DNA from: Gemmatimonas sp.
GTDB lineage: Bacteria > Gemmatimonadota > Gemmatimonadetes > Gemmatimonadales > Gemmatimonadaceae
Assembly: GCF_021298855.1 (NCBI RefSeq)
Contig: NZ_JAJTHI010000010.1
Location: 124,001 to 188,000, forward strand
DNA: 64,000 nucleotides
Reading direction: 5' to 3'
The notes under the pieces were generated by a model. That model was given only the letters and a program-made list of their open reading frames with translations. It searched no databases and was not told the origin of the DNA. Below are positions 42,781 to 51,134 of the stretch, piece by piece. The position numbers and the translations under genes are program-made. Every line of letters begins with the position of its first letter. Position 1 is the stretch's first letter.

Positions 42781-44217
42781 TCAGCCTCCCGTCGCCATTC
42801 CGGCAGGGACGGCGGTTGGCACCGCCCGCGCGCCCCGGCGTGACGAACGCCCGGGACGAGCGCGCCCCACGAATCGGGCCGCCTGCGGCACCGTGCGCAG
42901 CGCTATGCCGAGCGCCGTGAGCAGCATGACCATCGGGCTGAAGGTGGCACTCAGGAACATCGCACCAACCATGAACGTGATCACCGCCACCGCTACCGTT
43001 TCCACCTGCCGCTGGTACTGCAACTCATCGTCCGATCGGGGGGGGTGGGCGCGTACGCGCCACCACAGGGTCACGCTCGGCACCAACATGCCCAACAAGC
43101 TGAGGAAACCCGGCAGCCCGATTTCCGCCAGGCTTTCGACGTACATGTTGTGCGCCGCCGACCATTTCCAGCCCGCGTTCCGCCCAAGCTCCTCACGACC
43201 ATACCGCCCTTCCGCCTGACCGAACTGTCCGGCCCCGACCCCGGTGAGCGGTCGGGACAGGAAGTAGCCGATGCCACGCTTCCAGATCTTGGTGCGTCCG
43301 GTCTCGTCGGTGATGTTGTAGTCCTGACTGACGGTACCCAGGGTGCTGAGCCGCTCGATGTACTTCTGTGGGGCCAACAGCAACGCGGCTGCGACGGCCG
43401 GGAACATGGCCAGCCGCAGCCACATGGGCACGGCGCGACGCGCCAGCACCAGCGACATGATCACCATCACGGCGAAGGAGATCGCCCCGCCCCGGGAGTA
43501 GGTGCGGATGATGACATACATGCCAAGGACGAGGCCGATGAGGCCTGCGAAGCGCCACACCAGCTTGTTGTCGCGCAGCGCCCAGAGCGAGGCCGCACCG
43601 CACGAGGCCATCACCAGGGCCAGGTCGTTCGGGTCGTAGCTGCCAGCCAGCGTGGTGCGCGCGCCGTCGGCCCCATTGAGCACAACGCCGAAACCGGCGG
43701 CAATCAGCACCCCCATGAGGACCTGCATCACCACCATGCTGCGGAGCAGACGGCTCACGTCCCCCACGCCACGTACGGCCACCAGCATGATGAGGATGAA
43801 GGGTATGGTGCGCGTCACGAAGGCGAACGCGATCGCGAGCGTGTCACTGCGCAGCAGCGAAAAGGGCAGCGAGAGGTACAGCGCGGCGCTGAAGATGACG
43901 AGCGACTTCCCGATGGGTGTGGCCCAGCTGCGTCGCACGATGGCCAAGGTCGGCCCGGTGAGGAGAGCGATGGCGCCGAGGCCGAGCAGGATCTTGCCGG
44001 CCGGAATCGTCCCTTCGCCCACGGCATCGTGAATGCGTCCGACTATGGCCAGCACGATACCGATCGACAGCACGGACGCGAGCGTCCACGTGGACGATGC
44101 ACTGGCAGGAAAAGCCCCACGGCCCGCACGGCGCCGCGCAGCGGTGAAGCGCCCGCGCGGCCGTCCGGGCGCCGGGACTGGCGCCACCTGACGGGACATG
44201 GGCGATGGCGCCGTCAC
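42781..44217 (-). CDS. O-antigen ligase/polymerase-family membrane protein (Wzy/WaaL-like)
   Basis: The 478-residue protein has about 12 hydrophobic segments and a large periplasmic loop in the C-terminal half (LTGVGAGQFGQAEGRYG and WSAAHNMYVESLAEIGLPG), the Wzy_C signature with a conserved RxGxA-like/HNxYxE element (AHNMYVE). It should polymerise repeat units or transfer the polymer. It lies between the priming transferase and a deacetylase gene, each within 4 nt. Confidence 0.85.
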   Translation of the reverse strand: MTAPSPMSRQVAPVPAPGRPRGRFTAARRRAGRGAFPASASSTWTLASVLSIGIVLAIVGRIHDAVGEGTIPAGKILLGLGAIALLTGPTLAIVRRSWATPIGKSLVIFSAALYLSLPFSLLRSDTLAIAFAFVTRTIPFILIMLVAVRGVGDVSRLLRSMVVMQVLMGVLIAAGFGVVLNGADGARTTLAGSYDPNDLALVMASCGAASLWALRDNKLVWRFAGLIGLVLGMYVIIRTYSRGGAISFAVMVIMSLVLARRAVPMWLRLAMFPAVAAALLLAPQKYIERLSTLGTVSQDYNITDETGRTKIWKRGIGYFLSRPLTGVGAGQFGQAEGRYGREELGRNAGWKWSAAHNMYVESLAEIGLPGFLSLLGMLVPSVTLWWRVRAHPPRSDDELQYQRQVETVAVAVITFMVGAMFLSATFSPMVMLLTALGIALRTVPQAARFVGRARPGRSSRRGARAVPTAVPAGMATGG

Positions 44218-44221
44218 CGGA

Positions 44222-45013
44222 CTACCGCCCGCCGATGCGGAAAATCATGACCGGGACGGTGCGCAGCATGATGCGGACATCTTCCACGATGGACTGCCGC
44301 TGCATGTACTGAATGTCGAAAGCCACTTTGCGCCGAACGTCGTCGAGGTCGGTGTCGTAGGGGTTGGACACCTGCGCCAACCCGGTGATTCCGGGCTTGA
44401 CCCGCTGCCGCACGGGATAATCGGCGATCTGCTCCCGCAGGCGGACAAAGATGCTCGGGCGCTCCGGACGCGGGCCCACGATGTTCATGTCGCCACGCAG
44501 CACGTTGAACAGCTGCGGCAGTTCATCGATGCGGGACTTGCGGATGATGCCGCCGATCACCGTCACCCGATCGTCGTTCTGCTTGGCCCAGACCGCCTGC
44601 CCGTTCACTTCCGCGTCGACGCGCATCGAGCGGAACTTGTAGATCGTGAACGGCGTGCCCCCGAGGTCTTCCCGACGACGTTCGTTGAGCGCCCGCGTGC
44701 GATGCCATCGGCGGTCGAGTCCGACGCGGACCTGCGTGTAGAACACCGGGCCACGCGAACTCAGGCGGATGAGCAGCGCCGTGATGAGCATGACCGGCAG
44801 CGACGCCGTGAGCATGAGCAGCGCCACGACCACGTTGAAGACGCGACTCGCGAGCTCGGAACGGCGACGTGGTTCGAAGTCATCGCCGGGTCCCGTCTCG
44901 GACATCGCCTCCGCCGCGGCGGGCTCACCCGCCAACTCCGGGGAGCCGCTGGCACGCGACACCGTGCGTCCAGCTCCGGAAACCGGGATGGTCGATACGC
45001 GGGGATCCCTCAT
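44222..45013 (-). CDS. Priming undecaprenyl-phosphate sugar-1-phosphate transferase (short PglC-like form)
   Basis: The 263-residue protein has a short N-terminal cytoplasmic part, one re-entrant or membrane helix (VFNVVVALLMLTASLPVML) and the bacterial sugar transferase domain: RGPVFYTQVRVG, FTIYKFRSMRVDAE, RKSRIDELPQLFNVLRGDMN, VGPRPERP, and RVKPGITGLAQV. It starts repeat-unit assembly by moving a sugar-1-phosphate to undecaprenyl phosphate. It lacks the large four-helix region and CoA-like domain of the WcaJ/TIGR03013 type common in XrtA loci. ATG 45013 is chosen, 11 nt after the export-protein stop. Confidence 0.9.
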   Translation of the reverse strand: MRDPRVSTIPVSGAGRTVSRASGSPELAGEPAAAEAMSETGPGDDFEPRRRSELASRVFNVVVALLMLTASLPVMLITALLIRLSSRGPVFYTQVRVGLDRRWHRTRALNERRREDLGGTPFTIYKFRSMRVDAEVNGQAVWAKQNDDRVTVIGGIIRKSRIDELPQLFNVLRGDMNIVGPRPERPSIFVRLREQIADYPVRQRVKPGITGLAQVSNPYDTDLDDVRRKVAFDIQYMQRQSIVEDVRIMLRTVPVMIFRIGGR

Positions 45014-45024
45014 GGGCACGGTGC

Positions 45025-45888
45025 TCAGTTGTCCTGACGGCTGTAGTACCATTGAATGAACTGCAAGGCCGCAAAGAAGAGCGACGAGGCGACGAAGGCG
45101 AGCTGAACGACGAGACCCCAATTGACCTTGCGGCGCTGGGTGAAGCGTACCTCATCGCCGCTCTGGATGTCCACCTCTTCCAGCGTGCTGCCGTCCTTCA
45201 CGATGCGCTTGGCCGCCTTGGAGTCCACGAGCTTCGTGGCACCGCGCGTGGCCTCGAACTGATCGGTTTTGGCGTCCGGCAGCGGGCCGCCGGCCAGCAT
45301 CAGCAGATCGCTCACAGGACGGTCCGGTGCGGCATAATAGAAGCCCGGGCGCAGGACGGCCCCCAGCACGGACACCCGCGTGAGCACGCTGGTCCGGACA
45401 CTCGCATTACGGACGAATCGTGCCACGTGCGCGTTGATGTGCGTCTCCAATTCCGATCGCAAGACGCCGGCCACCGACACCTCGGGGAGGTTGAGCACGA
45501 GGACACGCAAGCTGTCCCGGACCAGCACCGTATCGGTGCGCACGCTATCCATGCGCACGGACACCACGAAGCGGTCGCCCACCCGGAAATCGCCCGTCTG
45601 CAGTCGCTGCTGGATGGCGGACCCTTCGCGACGCAGTCGACCCAGCGACGCACCTTGCGCCGAGCTCTGCTGACGCTGCAAATCGGCAACGCGTGCGGTG
45701 AGCTCGGCGCGCGTCGCCCGCTGGGGCCCGGCCACCACGATGTCCTGCGCTCCGGCTGCCGCACCGAAGCGGCTCAGCATGGCCCCGACGAGGAGAGCAC
45801 GTGCCACCACGGCCCGGCCGGATACTCCCCCGATGGCACTCCACGGGTTTCGAATGGTCAGCATGATACGGGCACCAGAGTTCATCAT
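45025..45888 (-). CDS. Wza-like polysaccharide export protein with C-terminal helix
   Basis: The 287-residue protein has a signal sequence (ALLVGAMLSRFGAAAGA) without lipobox Cys. It then has a Poly_export domain (RLQTGDFRVGDRFVVSV), an SLBB-type strand (VSVLGAVLRPGFYYAAPD) and DLLMLAGGPL. A hydrophobic C-terminal helix (GLVVQLAFVASSLFFAALQF) may be the outer-membrane pore helix, as in Wza. ATG 45888 overlaps the kinase stop by one base (TGATG); GTG 45891 is also possible. It forms the outer part of the export channel with the Wzc-type kinase next to it. Confidence 0.85.
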   Translation of the reverse strand: MMNSGARIMLTIRNPWSAIGGVSGRAVVARALLVGAMLSRFGAAAGAQDIVVAGPQRATRAELTARVADLQRQQSSAQGASLGRLRREGSAIQQRLQTGDFRVGDRFVVSVRMDSVRTDTVLVRDSLRVLVLNLPEVSVAGVLRSELETHINAHVARFVRNASVRTSVLTRVSVLGAVLRPGFYYAAPDRPVSDLLMLAGGPLPDAKTDQFEATRGATKLVDSKAAKRIVKDGSTLEEVDIQSGDEVRFTQRRKVNWGLVVQLAFVASSLFFAALQFIQWYYSRQDN

Positions 45889-48326
45889 CACGACCGCCCG
45901 CTGGGCAGCGCCGTGGTCTTGCGCGTGCCTTCCGGGAGGCGTTCCGTCGGCTCGTCCTTCGCCTCGTACTCCTGATAGTACGAGTAGTACTGATACGCGC
46001 CCTTGAGTTCGATGCCATTCAGGATGGCACCCATCACCCGGACGGGGAGCGTATCGACCACGGCCATCTTGGCTTCGGCCATCTTCCGGTCGGTGATGCC
46101 GACACGCATCACGAGCGCCATGTTGCCGGTGGCCGTGGCCAGCGCGTAGGCATCGAATCCGGCGCCCAGCGGCGGGGAGTCGATGATGACGACATCGTAC
46201 TCGGCCGCCATCTGGCTCACCAACTGAGTCAGGCGCGGCGTCGCCAGCAGTTCCGGCGCCTTGCGGCGACGGGCCCCACCGGGCAGGACCGTCAGATTCG
46301 GGTGCGCCTCGACCGGATGCAGCACCTCGGCAATGAGGGCCGTGCCGTCGAGGTACTCGACCAGCCCCGGCTTGGAGGGGATGTTGAAGGTCTTGGCGAG
46401 CTCGCCGCGGCGGATGTCGCCGTCAATGAGCAAGGTGCGCGCACCGGATTCCGCGAAGCTGAGGGCCAGGTTGCTCGACACCAGGCTCTTGCCATCCCCC
46501 GGCCCCGGGCTGGTGATGGTCATGGTGAGCGGGCGCCGCGGATCGGCCGCATAGCGCACGTTCATGCGCACGGTGCGGAAGGCCTCCACCACTTGGGCCG
46601 CCTGATCCGACTTGCTGCGACGCCCCTTGGCCGATACCACGGGCACCGCGCCGAGCACATAGAGCCCCAGATCACCGGTGACCTGCTCCGGGTACCGGAA
46701 ACGGCGGTCGGTCTGGTCCAGCACTATGGCCAGGAGGATTCCCAGCAGCAACATCGCGCCGGTACAGGCAAGAATGAGCACGGGGGCCGTGTTGCGCGTC
46801 GGGCGCAGCGGCGGCACCGCACCATCAAGGATGCTCACATCGGGAATGGTCGCCGCCTCGGCCAGCTTGGCTTCTGCCGCCTTGAGGTTGAGGCTCTTGT
46901 ACATCTCTTCACTCACCTCGACCTGCCGCTTGAGACGCTGCTCCTCAATGGTGCGGGTCGGAATGGTACGCAGGTCGCGACTGCTGCGCGCAATGCTGGC
47001 CGTGAGGCTCTGCTCGCGCTGCCGCAACTGACCGAGATAGGCTTCCAGCGCCGCCGGCACGGTCACGGTGCGCAACGCGGTCAGCGCCGCCTGCGCTTCC
47101 TTGACCTTGGAGAATTCATCGGTGTAGCTCTCGCGCAACTGCCGGAGCGCGAACTCCCGTTCCGCCTGATCCTTGAGCACGCTGCGCAGGTTCTCGGCGG
47201 CGGGGTCGGCATTCACATTGGGCACCGACAGCACCGCTTCCCGCGTGATGAGCTCCCCGCGGCGCGCGCCCTCGAGGATGCGATCGAGGGCTTCACGATC
47301 GCGCTGATAGGCGTCGGCCTGGATCTTGTCCCGGAAGTAGTTCTCGAAGACCGGACTGTTGGTCATCTCGATGCCAGGCTGAATCGTCTGCCGCTCCGTG
47401 GGTTCGGTGACCGTGCGCACACGAAAGCTCTCCAGCGCCGATTCCGCGGCTGCCAGATCCCGTGCCGCATACTCCCGCTGTCCCTCGAGGATGGCCGCCA
47501 CTGAGGTGACGTTCTTCTTCTTGAGCGCGGTCGCGGTGGCGACGAACTGCTCCACCCAGGCGTTCAGCGTGGTCGCGGTCCGCTGGGCATTGCTCCCGCG
47601 AAGCGAGATCGACAGGAACGAGGACCCATCCACCAGGTTCATCTGCAACTTCTTGATGAGCGCGATGGAGGCTTCACGCGGCGTCTGCACGCTGAAGCCG
47701 ATTTCGTCGCGGTTGCCCAGCGCCTCCAACGTGGGTTGCCAGACAAAGCCGATGCGTGCCCCGATGGAATCCCCAACGGCCCCCTGCTCCACTTCGAGCC
47801 CCTCCGCCGTGGCAAGCACGTAGCGTGGGCCATTCACCTTCAGCACGTAGCTGCCCGGGCGCAGCGACTGCTGCTCGCTGACGCGGAACGAGCGAAAGAG
47901 CGTGCTGTCGGCATCGCGGGCCGGCTGGACGAACAGCGCGAGGCTGTTGACCACCGGATCCGAAACGGCGAACGAGCGCATCAGATCCTGCCATCCCGAC
48001 GCCTTGAGCAGCTCCTCGGCCTGGATGGGGCCCCGATTCTGCCCGTTCACGGCCGTTCCCTGCTCCAGCAGGACGGTGGCCTGCACCTCGTACTCCGGCG
48101 TGATGAAGCGCGTCGCGGCCACACCCAGACCCGCCCCAAGAGCCGTCAACAGGAGGATGAGCCACTTGAAGCGGTTGATGGCCGCCAGATACCGCCCCAG
48201 CGAAGGCCCCTTGGGTTCGCTGGCGGACTCTTGCTCGCTCCCCCAATCAGCGGGAGGTGGCCCCTCCTGATAAGGGGCCGGCGCAAGGTCTCGCGATTCT
48301 ACAGGCTGGATCTGCTGTCCGGACAT
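45888..48326 (-). CDS. Wzc-type tyrosine autokinase/chain-length protein
   Basis: The 812-residue inner-membrane protein controls chain length and export. It has a Wzz N-domain with a first helix (FKWLILLLTALGAGLGVAA), a long coiled-coil/GNVR region to about residue 490, a second helix (LILACTGAMLLLGILLAIVL), and a cytoplasmic BY-kinase: Walker A SPGPGDGKSLVSSNLA (Lys near 613), Walker A' LLIDGDIRRGEL and Walker B VVIIDSPPLG. A C-terminal tyrosine cluster (YQYYSYYQEYEA) is the autophosphorylation tail. Fused Wzz and kinase contrasts with the split pair common in XrtA loci. It is the first gene of the operon, just after a sigma-54-like promoter. Confidence 0.92.
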   Translation of the reverse strand: MSGQQIQPVESRDLAPAPYQEGPPPADWGSEQESASEPKGPSLGRYLAAINRFKWLILLLTALGAGLGVAATRFITPEYEVQATVLLEQGTAVNGQNRGPIQAEELLKASGWQDLMRSFAVSDPVVNSLALFVQPARDADSTLFRSFRVSEQQSLRPGSYVLKVNGPRYVLATAEGLEVEQGAVGDSIGARIGFVWQPTLEALGNRDEIGFSVQTPREASIALIKKLQMNLVDGSSFLSISLRGSNAQRTATTLNAWVEQFVATATALKKKNVTSVAAILEGQREYAARDLAAAESALESFRVRTVTEPTERQTIQPGIEMTNSPVFENYFRDKIQADAYQRDREALDRILEGARRGELITREAVLSVPNVNADPAAENLRSVLKDQAEREFALRQLRESYTDEFSKVKEAQAALTALRTVTVPAALEAYLGQLRQREQSLTASIARSSRDLRTIPTRTIEEQRLKRQVEVSEEMYKSLNLKAAEAKLAEAATIPDVSILDGAVPPLRPTRNTAPVLILACTGAMLLLGILLAIVLDQTDRRFRYPEQVTGDLGLYVLGAVPVVSAKGRRSKSDQAAQVVEAFRTVRMNVRYAADPRRPLTMTITSPGPGDGKSLVSSNLALSFAESGARTLLIDGDIRRGELAKTFNIPSKPGLVEYLDGTALIAEVLHPVEAHPNLTVLPGGARRRKAPELLATPRLTQLVSQMAAEYDVVIIDSPPLGAGFDAYALATATGNMALVMRVGITDRKMAEAKMAVVDTLPVRVMGAILNGIELKGAYQYYSYYQEYEAKDEPTERLPEGTRKTTALPSGRS

Positions 48327-48350
48327 TGAGATGACGGCGTAGGGATCTGG

Positions 48351-48366
48351 CGCAACAATCGTGCTA
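48351..48366 (-). promoter_or_regulatory. Sigma-54-like -24/-12 promoter for the Wzc-EPS operon
   Basis: Read on the minus strand, TAGCACGATTGTTGCG matches TGGCACG-N4-TTGC with correct spacing; only one of the two -24 guanines differs (AG for GG). The predicted start is near 48340, about 14 nt before the kinase ATG at 48326. The nearest upstream regulator gene encodes a GAFTGA-containing sigma-54 activator. Confidence 0.55.
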
Positions 48367-48508
48367 ATGACGGCTCATGAATCTCGTCCGCAACACGGTG
48401 CTGCGTAAGCGCACGGGTAGCGCAGCGCTGAGGCAACAATTGCGTGACGTTTTGCCCAGTGTTGCAGTCACGACACGAAGACTGTTGAGGAAAAGCCACG
48501 GAAATGCA

Positions 48509-48537
48509 TTGACGCGCGACGCGCGTCACCGTATTTC
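48509..48537 (+). promoter_or_regulatory. Sigma-70-like promoter toward the response-regulator gene
   Basis: TTGACG (48509-48514), 17-nt spacer, TATTTC (48532-48537). The leader to ATG 48713 would be about 170 nt. The palindrome covers most of the -35 box and spacer. Confidence 0.4.
48510..48528. promoter_or_regulatory. Perfect 19-bp palindrome, candidate operator/enhancer site
   Basis: TGACGCGCGACGCGCGTCA is a perfect inverted repeat of 9-bp arms around a single A. It lies about 170 bp upstream of the predicted sigma-54 start of the EPS operon (normal enhancer distance) and over the regulator's own sigma-70-like promoter. Binding by the regulator encoded next door is inferred. Confidence 0.5.
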
Positions 48538-48712
48538 GCAGGCGTTGGCGCTCGCGAATACATGGACGGGCGCCACAGGTAGTCGCTGTATAGTAGTAAG
48601 GGCGCGACGTCATGTGTCGTACTGCTGCACCACTGTTCAAGCCACCAGCGGCGGCCCCAGCCATTGAGACCGCGCGCGACCTCGGTGACGGATGTAATCG
48701 ATACCCTACGCA

Positions 48713-50206
48713 ATGACCGATCCATTTCTCCCTGACTCCGGCGCTGCCGTCATTCCAGACAAAGGAACCGGTCTGCGCATTCTCGTGGTCGACGATGACC
48801 GTACGCTACGGGAAGGGTGTGTCTCCGTGTTGCAGATGGACGGACACAGCGTCGTCAGCACCGGGCGCGGTGACGAAGCCCTCGACTTCGTCCGGCGCCG
48901 TCGGTTCGACCTCGTTCTCGTGGACCTCTTCCTGAACAATGTCTCGGGAATGGAGGTCCTGAAGGCGGCCGTGGAGGCGCACAAGGGGATCATCGTGGTG
49001 GTGATGACCGGCAATCCGTCGGTACAGTCGAGTATCGAGGCGTTGCGAGCCGGTGCGTGGGATTATCTGCCCAAGCCGTTTTCGGCCAGCCACCTGCAGG
49101 TGCTGGTTGGCCGGGCCGCCCATGCGGCAGCCGCCACGCGCGAAACACGGGAGAGTATCAAACCCTCCGCCCTGATGACGCAGAACGGCGCGGGCGAGTC
49201 GATGGAACTTCTCGGCATCTCCCCCACCTTCCGCAAGGCCGTCGAACTGGCGCAGAAAGTCGCGGCCACCGATGCCAGCGTGATGATCAGCGGCGAGAGC
49301 GGTACCGGCAAGGAAATGATCGCGCAGTTCATTCACAAGCACAGCCGCCGCACGCAGCGCAAGCTGGTACCCGTGAACTGCGCGGCCCTGCCGGACAATC
49401 TTCTCGAGTCCGAGATGTTCGGATACCGCAAGGGCGCCTTCACGGGGGCCGATCGCGACAAGGCCGGACTGCTCGAAGTCGCCAACGGGGGTACGCTCTT
49501 CCTCGACGAACTCACCGAGATGACCATGCCGCTGCAGGCCAAGCTGTTGCGGGTGCTGCAGGATGGGGTCGTGCGTCGCCTTGGCAGCGAAACACAGGAT
49601 GCCGTGGTCGACGTGCGTTTCATCAGCGCCACCAATCGCGATCCGCAGGAGAGCGTCCAACAGGGACTCCTGCGCGAGGACCTGTTCTATCGGCTGCGCG
49701 TGGTGCCCATCAAGTTGCCGCCCCTGCGCAAGCGGCTGGAGGACATCCCGCTGCTGGCCGACTTCTTCCTCAAGCGATCCTGGGAGCGCCACCGCGCCAG
49801 CGGGGCGCCGGCGCCGGTGTTCGAGGCGGAGACCATCGCCTTCCTGCAATCGCGTCCGTGGCGGGGCAATGTGCGTGAGTTGCAGAACGTCATCGAGCAT
49901 CTCGCGGTGATTGCGGATGCGGGACGCAGCATCACGCCCGACGACATTCCGGTCTACGACGACCGCGCCGCGGAAGAGACGATGGAGCCGGGCCTCCCGA
50001 CCGGGATCATGAACGAGGCCTTCCATATCGCCAAGGACAACCTCATCACCCACTTCGAGAGGGAGTACCTGCTGCGTCTGACGACGCGCGCCGGCGGCAA
50101 CATGTCGAAGGCCGCGCGGCTCGCCGGCATCGATCGGACCACGCTCTATCGCCTGATGGAGAAGCACGGCTTCAAGCGTGATGCGCTCTCCGGTACCCAC
50201 GAGTGA
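48713..50206 (+). CDS. Sigma-54-dependent response regulator (NtrC/PrsR-like)
   Basis: The 497-residue activator has a receiver domain (residues about 20-140, acidic VVDDD, phospho-acceptor Asp71, Lys in LPKPF), a sigma-54 AAA+ domain (Walker A GESGTGKE, GAFTGA loop in GYRKGAFTGAD, Walker B-type GGTLFLDELTEM), and a Fis-type HTH at the C-terminus (AARLAGIDRTTLYRLMEKHG). It is complete. Location beside an XrtA-type EPS operon parallels the PrsR regulators of exosortase systems. It should act at the -24/-12 element upstream of the kinase gene. The histidine kinase gene overlaps its stop by 4 nt. Confidence 0.93.
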   Translation: MTDPFLPDSGAAVIPDKGTGLRILVVDDDRTLREGCVSVLQMDGHSVVSTGRGDEALDFVRRRRFDLVLVDLFLNNVSGMEVLKAAVEAHKGIIVVVMTGNPSVQSSIEALRAGAWDYLPKPFSASHLQVLVGRAAHAAAATRETRESIKPSALMTQNGAGESMELLGISPTFRKAVELAQKVAATDASVMISGESGTGKEMIAQFIHKHSRRTQRKLVPVNCAALPDNLLESEMFGYRKGAFTGADRDKAGLLEVANGGTLFLDELTEMTMPLQAKLLRVLQDGVVRRLGSETQDAVVDVRFISATNRDPQESVQQGLLREDLFYRLRVVPIKLPPLRKRLEDIPLLADFFLKRSWERHRASGAPAPVFEAETIAFLQSRPWRGNVRELQNVIEHLAVIADAGRSITPDDIPVYDDRAAEETMEPGLPTGIMNEAFHIAKDNLITHFEREYLLRLTTRAGGNMSKAARLAGIDRTTLYRLMEKHGFKRDALSGTHE

Positions 50207-51054
50207 CCTCTCGCCATCCCGCCGGCCTGCCTCCCGTACCACCACCGGCCCCCGCCGCCGCGTCCGTTCGTGAGGGCGCGGATGCAGACCTCGACACGAG
50301 CCCCGAAGCCGTCCACGCATTGATGGCGGCCGGCACCGCCGCCCTGCCATGGTCTCGCCGTGACGCCCCGCTCCCCGACGACAGCGATCATGATCTGCTG
50401 CTGCTCAGCCTGACGCACGATCTCAAGTCGCCGCTGGGTGGGCTCCTGCTCGCCCTCGATCAGCTGGATTCCGGCGTGGCGGGTCCGCTCACGCCAGCGC
50501 AGGAGCGCCTGTTGGGCCGCGCACGGAGTGCCGCGCACGGCATGGCGATTCTCATCGGCAGTACGGGAGAGGTGGCCGCACAGGGCCCGACGCTGGCCTC
50601 CGTCGATCGTGTCTTCTCGCTCCGCGACGTTCTCGAAGATGTACGGGCCGCCACGCGCCAGCTGATGGAAGACCGGCAGCTCTATCTGCGCGCGACCATC
50701 GACAGGGCGGATCACTGCCGAAGCAATCCGCTGATCTTTCACCGGGTCCTGCTCAATCTGGTCGTGAACGCCATCACGTTCACCGACGGGGGTGGCATCA
50801 CCATTACGGTGGGTGATGACGGCAACGGGACACTCGTCACCGAGGTCATCGATACGGGCGTCGGACTGTCGGGCAGCCGCGATCTGCGGAACCGTCCGCG
50901 CGAGGATCGCGGCATCCCCGTCATGCCCTCGGGGATCGGGTTGGGCATCTGTGTACGCCTCCTCGATCTGGTTGGCGGCACCCTGTCGCTCCGGGGCAAC
51001 GCCGGTGCCGGAACCACAGCGACCTTCCGTTTGCCGCTGCGCTGCATGTCCTAG
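50203..51054 (+). CDS. Soluble histidine kinase, partner of the response regulator
   Basis: The 283-residue protein has an H-box LSLTHDLKSPLGG (His72), N-box LLNLVVNAITFTDGG, G1 VIDTGVGLSG and G2 GIGLGICVRL. There is no membrane helix and no PAS/GAF domain; the first about 60 residues are Pro/Ala-rich and probably disordered. The input must come from another protein or a cytoplasmic signal. GTG 50203 overlaps the regulator stop (GTGA), so the two are co-translated. It is far shorter than PrsK of exosortase systems (about 680 residues with membrane and GAF parts). Confidence 0.87.
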   Translation: MTSRHPAGLPPVPPPAPAAASVREGADADLDTSPEAVHALMAAGTAALPWSRRDAPLPDDSDHDLLLLSLTHDLKSPLGGLLLALDQLDSGVAGPLTPAQERLLGRARSAAHGMAILIGSTGEVAAQGPTLASVDRVFSLRDVLEDVRAATRQLMEDRQLYLRATIDRADHCRSNPLIFHRVLLNLVVNAITFTDGGGITITVGDDGNGTLVTEVIDTGVGLSGSRDLRNRPREDRGIPVMPSGIGLGICVRLLDLVGGTLSLRGNAGAGTTATFRLPLRCMS

Positions 51055-51134
51055 GACGACGCTCAGGTCTCCTGTTCTCATGGCGGGATGTTCTCGCGTT
51101 CCCGGCCTTCCGTACTTCGCCCGGTTGAGACGGC

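Larger units (their letters stand above)
48327..48712. other. Divergent control region between EPS operon and sigma-54 regulator (386 nt)
   Basis: It holds a -24/-12 promoter-like element on the minus strand, a plus-strand sigma-70-like promoter with a perfect palindrome across it, and a second, weaker inverted pair (CGTGAC 48443-48448 and GTCACG 48467-48472). No coding ORF here is believable. Confidence 0.65.

Noticed and set aside
45025-45130. C-terminal helix of the export protein as a PEP-CTERM sorting signal
   Set aside because: There is no Pro-Glu-Pro before the helix; a Wza-like outer-membrane helix explains it better.
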